Below, piece by piece: positions 6,594-8,408 of a stretch of 8,408 bases of DNA (position 1 is its first letter; every line of letters begins with the position of its first letter). A model generated the notes under the pieces. The model was given only the letters and a program-made list of their open reading frames with translations. It had not been told where the DNA came from and made no database searches. The DNA lies in assembly GCA_902797555.1 (NCBI GenBank), contig CADBTM010000104.1, positions 1 to 8,408 of the forward strand, given 5' to 3'. The position numbers were made by a program, and so were the translations under genes. Source of the DNA: Oscillospiraceae bacterium (GTDB taxonomy: Bacteria > Bacillota > Clostridia > Oscillospirales > Butyricicoccaceae).

Positions 6594-7503
6594 AAAGAAA
6601 CAAGAGGGAGGGAGCGGCAAAGGCCGTTCCCTCCTGAAAAATCCCCGGGTCAATGACTTTTTGCAGAGCATCGCATTTCTCACGCCCAGTGTGCTGGGAG
6701 TGATGATGTTTTTCATCGTTCCCTTTGGAATCGTGGTGTACTATTCCTTTATCCGCAGCCCCAATGATCCTGAATTCATGGGACTGCAGAACTTTGTGGA
6801 TGTGCTGCACAATTCGTCTTTCCTGACCGCGGCAAAAAACACCGGCACCTTTGCGGCGATTTCCGTGCCGCTGGCGGTGGTGCTTTCGCTGTGTCTGGCA
6901 CTTTTGCTGGAACAGAAGATCCCCGGAAAAAGCTTGTTCCGCACCTTTTTCCTCAGCCCGATGATGGTGCCTGTGGCGTCTGTCGTGCTGATCTGGCAGG
7001 TGATCTTTCACGCAAAGGGAACGCTCAACCAATTTCTCGCGCTCTTTGGGGGACAGGCCATCGACTGGCTTAAATCCCCTTACTGTCAACTGGTGGTTGT
7101 GGTGCTCTTCTTGTGGAAGAATCTGGGCTATAATATGATCCTCTTTATGGCAGCTCTGGCCAACATTCCAAAAGAACTCCTGGAGGTAGCCGACGTGGAG
7201 GGCGCCTCTGCGGCCCACAAGTTTTTCCACATCAAGCTGCGGTATCTTTCGCCCACGGTGCTGTTCGTCACGATCCTGTCGATGATCAACTCCTTCAAGG
7301 TGTTCCGCGAGGTGTACCTTTTGACGGGCGATTACCCGTACGAGGGTCTGTATACGCTGCAGCATTTTATGAACAACACCTTTTTGTCCTACAACTTCCA
7401 AAAGCTCTCTGCGGCAGCCGTGCTGCTGGCGCTGGTGATGGTCGTCATCATCGCGCTGCTTTTTAAGGTAGAGGACATCTTCGGAAAGGACGTGGAAGGA
7501 TGA
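6574..7503 (+). CDS. ABC importer permease, MalF/UgpA type
   Basis: This 309-residue inner component of a CUT1-type sugar importer has six predicted membrane segments, at about 33-57, 92-112, 126-146, 172-196, 227-249 and 279-297. The cytoplasmic EAA loop that docks the ATPase is seen as EVADVEGA (204-211), with the invariant Gly210. An unusually long, charged, Gly/Lys-rich cytoplasmic N-terminus precedes the first membrane segment. The gene starts 20 bases inside the lipoprotein gene. No good ribosome binding site precedes 6574 (or the alternative ATG at 6580), so translation is probably coupled to the lipoprotein. Its codons 12-21 contain a strong hairpin. It should pair with the permease that follows and be energised by an ATPase that is not in this window. 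Confidence 0.88.
   Translation: MSMNKDKKKQEGGSGKGRSLLKNPRVNDFLQSIAFLTPSVLGVMMFFIVPFGIVVYYSFIRSPNDPEFMGLQNFVDVLHNSSFLTAAKNTGTFAAISVPLAVVLSLCLALLLEQKIPGKSLFRTFFLSPMMVPVASVVLIWQVIFHAKGTLNQFLALFGGQAIDWLKSPYCQLVVVVLFLWKNLGYNMILFMAALANIPKELLEVADVEGASAAHKFFHIKLRYLSPTVLFVTILSMINSFKVFREVYLLTGDYPYEGLYTLQHFMNNTFLSYNFQKLSAAAVLLALVMVVIIALLFKVEDIFGKDVEG
6607..6634 (+). repeat. Strong intragenic stem-loop just after the binding-protein stop codon
   Basis: GGAGGGAGCGGC (6607-6618) pairs over 12 positions (one G-T wobble) with 6623-6634, closing an AAAG loop. It begins 13 bases after the TAA of the lipoprotein gene yet lies within the permease coding frame. No T-run follows, so it is not an intrinsic terminator. 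In many importer operons a hairpin here blocks 3' exonucleases or slows ribosomes and polymerase, giving more binding protein than permease; the same role is inferred here. The left arm contains a GGGAGG sequence that would be masked. Confidence 0.6.
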
Positions 7504-8384
7504 AAAAGAAAAAAGGGATCCTTCGGCGGGCTTTCCTGTTTGTGGTGGCAGCGCTGTTTGCTGTGTCGTTTCTGATGCCCACGGTGCTGGCCATTTCCAA
7601 CTCCTTTATGACACAGGCGGAGATCAACGCCAACTACGGCTCGGTGTTTGCCGCAGCCACCAGCGGAAAAACCTATATCTCCAAGGCAGTCAACCTGAAG
7701 TTTATCCCGGATAAGGTGACCTTTTCCCAGTATATTACCACCTTTATTCGGTCTCCCGAATACCTGATCAAGTTCTGGAACTCGGTGATCCTGGTGGTTC
7801 CCATCGTGATCCTGCAGGTCGGCGTTGCCGCTGTGGCAGCCTATGGCTTCAGCCGCTGGCGGGGCAAGGTGCGGGATTCGATCTTCTTCTTTTATGTGAT
7901 TCTTATGCTGATGCCCTATCAGGTGACTCTGGTGCCAAACTATCTGGTTTCCGATTGGCTGGGCATTTTAAACACGCGCTGGGCGATCATTTTTCCGGGG
8001 GCATTTGCGCCGTTTTCCGTGTTCCTGCTGACAAAGTTTATGCGTCGTATCCCGGTGGCACAGATCGAAGCGGCCAAGCTGGACGGCTCCAGCGAGTGGC
8101 AGATCTTTACGAGGATCTATCTTCCGCAATGCCGTGCGGCGCTCTATTCCATCGCCATTCTGGTGTTTATCGACTATTGGAACATGGTGGAGCAGCCGCT
8201 GATCCTCCTCAAGGATGCGGAGATGCAGCCTCTGTCGGTCTATCTCTCCACCATCAATTCCGGAGAGATCGGACTTGCTTTTGCGGTGGCGACCATTTAT
8301 ATGATCCCGTCGCTGCTGCTGTTTTTGCACGGCGAAGAATATCTGGTGGAGTGCATCGCCCAATCCGGTTCGGTGAAAGGGTAA
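7500..8384 (+). CDS. ABC importer permease, MalG/UgpE type
   Basis: This 294-residue second permease of the importer has six predicted membrane segments, at about 9-32, 95-117, 128-149, 160-180, 213-235 and 258-277. The EAA loop EAAKLDGS (190-197) is close to the canonical form, and a PLSVYL segment and the C-terminal VKG ending are typical of MalG-like proteins. The stretch between the first two segments (about 33-94) is long and probably faces outside, where it could touch the binding protein. Its ATG overlaps the stop codon of the previous gene (ATGA, 7500-7503), a sign of translational coupling that keeps the two permeases equal in amount. The ribosome binding site is poor (GGAAGG directly against the ATG), which fits coupling. 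Confidence 0.9.
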   Translation: MKKKKGILRRAFLFVVAALFAVSFLMPTVLAISNSFMTQAEINANYGSVFAAATSGKTYISKAVNLKFIPDKVTFSQYITTFIRSPEYLIKFWNSVILVVPIVILQVGVAAVAAYGFSRWRGKVRDSIFFFYVILMLMPYQVTLVPNYLVSDWLGILNTRWAIIFPGAFAPFSVFLLTKFMRRIPVAQIEAAKLDGSSEWQIFTRIYLPQCRAALYSIAILVFIDYWNMVEQPLILLKDAEMQPLSVYLSTINSGEIGLAFAVATIYMIPSLLLFLHGEEYLVECIAQSGSVKG

Positions 8385-8394
8385 GGTAAGACTT

Positions 8395-8408
8395 ATGGAA
8401 GAACAAAC
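8395..8408 (+). CDS. Start of a downstream gene, cut by the window edge
   Basis: An ATG at 8395 follows the permease stop by 10 bases and stays open for the remaining four full codons (Met-Glu-Glu-Gln). A weak AAGG is found at 8383-8386. The position suggests another member of the importer operon, such as an enzyme that handles the imported substrate, a further transport part or a regulator. Too little is visible to say which. Confidence 0.4.

Noticed and set aside
6606..6612. GGGAGG sequence as ribosome binding site for a later permease start
   Set aside because: No in-frame ATG, GTG or TTG follows at a usable distance; the sequence is better explained as one arm of the hairpin.
4014..6716. 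A 900-codon open frame on the minus strand spanning the terminator, promoter gap and lipoprotein gene
   Set aside because: It crosses a clear terminator and promoter region and lies opposite a well-supported gene; the His/Ile/Val-rich translation is typical of an antisense shadow.

Overview
The window looks like a piece of chromosome from a Gram-positive anaerobe of the class Clostridia, most likely of the Oscillospiraceae/Ruminococcaceae type. The reasons are moderately GC-rich coding DNA with AT-rich gaps, strong GGAGG-type ribosome binding sites, a lipobox-bearing substrate-binding protein, and protein families common in gut Firmicutes. The genus cannot be told from the sequence alone. Five complete genes and the first bases of a sixth all lie on the + strand, in two transcription units. 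Nothing marks the region as mobile: no transposase, integrase, tRNA or CRISPR array was seen.

Unit 1 (about 83-4085). A short AT-rich region (1-121) carries a + strand extended -10 promoter and, facing out of the window, a good minus-strand promoter whose spacer holds a 28-bp dyad. Three tightly packed genes follow. The first is a zinc-dependent PIG-L/LmbE-type N-deacetylase. The second is an 883-residue translational GTPase related to TetM-type ribosomal protection proteins and EF-G, fused to a C-terminal NYN nuclease domain resembling Rae1/YacP. The third is a small cysteine-rich C_GCAxxG_C_C-family protein. A UUCG-loop intrinsic terminator closes the unit. The gene spacings (20 and 16 bp) argue for co-transcription.

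Unit 2 (about 4105 to beyond the end). A 162-base gap after the terminator holds a promoter, a G/C dyad touching its -35 box, and a leader with two mutually exclusive A/U-rich hairpins. Then come a 781-residue lipoprotein that joins a propeller-like N-terminal region to a family-1 solute-binding domain, and two MalF/MalG-type permeases whose genes overlap (20 and 4 bases). Together they make most of a CUT1-type ABC importer, probably for a carbohydrate. No ATPase gene is in the window, but another ORF begins at 8395. A strong 12-bp hairpin lies 13 bases after the binding-protein stop codon, inside the first permease gene, where it could hold binding-protein mRNA at a higher level than permease mRNA.

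The most interesting item is the GTPase-nuclease fusion. TetM-like factors and Rae1 both act at the ribosomal A site, so one polypeptide could deliver a nuclease to ribosomes. Its domain IV loop lacks the TetM tip residues that dislodge tetracycline, so a plain tetracycline-resistance label would probably be wrong.
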